DNA from: Trichostrongylus colubriformis
Lineage: Eukaryota; Nematoda; Chromadorea; Rhabditida; Trichostrongylidae
NCBI GenBank assembly: GCA_963978905.1
Contig: OZ022257.1
Location: forward strand, 55,570,873 to 55,634,872
Direction of reading: 5' to 3'
Length of the DNA stretch: 64,000 nucleotides
Within the stretch, counting starts at the first letter, position 1. Each line of letters starts with the position of its first letter. Below are positions 63,619 to 64,000 of this stretch, in pieces. Under the pieces are notes generated by a model. That model worked only from the letters and a program-made list of their open reading frames with translations. It had not been told where the DNA came from and did no database searches. Made by a program: the position numbers and the translations under genes.

Positions 63619-64000
63619 TAGATGTGTCTAGATTGTCATTGTTCAGGTTGCATGATTTTTTGTAGAAAAAAATTCAAAAACTACTACTTATCCCCTCGGC
63701 ACCCCCAATTTTCCGAAGTTGGGCCAAAAACTCGATTTGGCTGAAAATTTGCACAGAGGGGTAATTCGGGCCCCTGAACACGAATATCATAGTCATCTTA
63801 CGCAACAACGCCAAATTCCCCACAATCGAAGAACAATAGGGTAAAAAAGATGGGCAGAATGTTCAATTATCCAGGAAAGAACCAATAACAGATTACTCAT
63901 TAGTGGGGGGCACGGGATGCTTTGATGAAGCGTAAAAGCGTTTTGCAAGCGTTTAGAAAACACTCAAAGCAGAAGCAAAATTAGCACATGCATCAAGGAT
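63619..64000. other. No gene recognised
   Basis: AT-rich 3' flank; nothing supported. Confidence 0.35.

Noticed and set aside
1..64000. CRISPR array, bacterial operons or prophage
   Set aside because: No regularly spaced direct repeats with unique spacers, no Shine-Dalgarno-led ORFs; gene structure is intron-rich and eukaryotic.

Overview
The window looks like nuclear DNA of a nematode, most likely a strongylid or other rhabditid worm. The reasons are: short coding exons with TTTTCAG-type acceptors and GTAAGT/GTGAGT donors, very long transposon-filled introns, nematode-style mariner/Tc1 elements, and a BEL/Pao retroelement with a phlebovirus-type envelope region. There is no bacterial gene organisation. 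All gene models below were assembled by hand from splice signals, phase and motif recognition; no search or transcript was available.

Layout. (1) 0-24 kb: two tandem copies of a secreted S1-family (chymotrypsin fold) serine protease gene on the + strand. Only the last two exons of the upstream copy are in the window (283-1381). The downstream copy is complete: eight exons between 7757 and 22583 that chain in phase into 316 codons including the stop. Its second intron carries a complete-ended antisense BEL/Pao element (8919-16692: 265-bp LTRs differing at one base, CCCTG target duplication), and a mariner sits 20 bp after its stop codon. (2) 24-35 kb: transposon-rich intergenic DNA with a long LINE ORF (26475-29000) nested in an older terminal-inverted-repeat element, a deleted mariner, a microsatellite and foldback repeats. 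(3) 36.3-47.5 kb: an apparent micro-exon gene. At least thirteen small exons (51-99 nt), all flanked by phase-1 introns and all multiples of three, encode related acidic/lysine-rich modules that often end in Gly-Ser-Arg or Gly-Ser-Ser, followed by an exon with a stop codon. One exon plus intron was duplicated recently as a 348-bp tandem unit. (4) 45.3-53 kb: Tc1, mariner and Penelope-like remnants, a near-perfect 44-bp-arm hairpin and a mariner-derived foldback. (5) 52.0-61.75 kb: a divergent gamma-glutamyltransferase-like gene whose exons follow the family order to the C-terminal Gly-Tyr, but in which the catalytic Thr and the glycine-rich loops appear replaced. (6) 63.1-63.6 kb: first and last exons of a small unrecognised gene.

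The most unusual items are the micro-exon array, the probably catalytically dead GGT-like protein, the protease paralogue with an altered GDSGG motif, and the BEL element that has fresh LTRs but a deleted core and an extra zinc-knuckle ORF after its envelope region.
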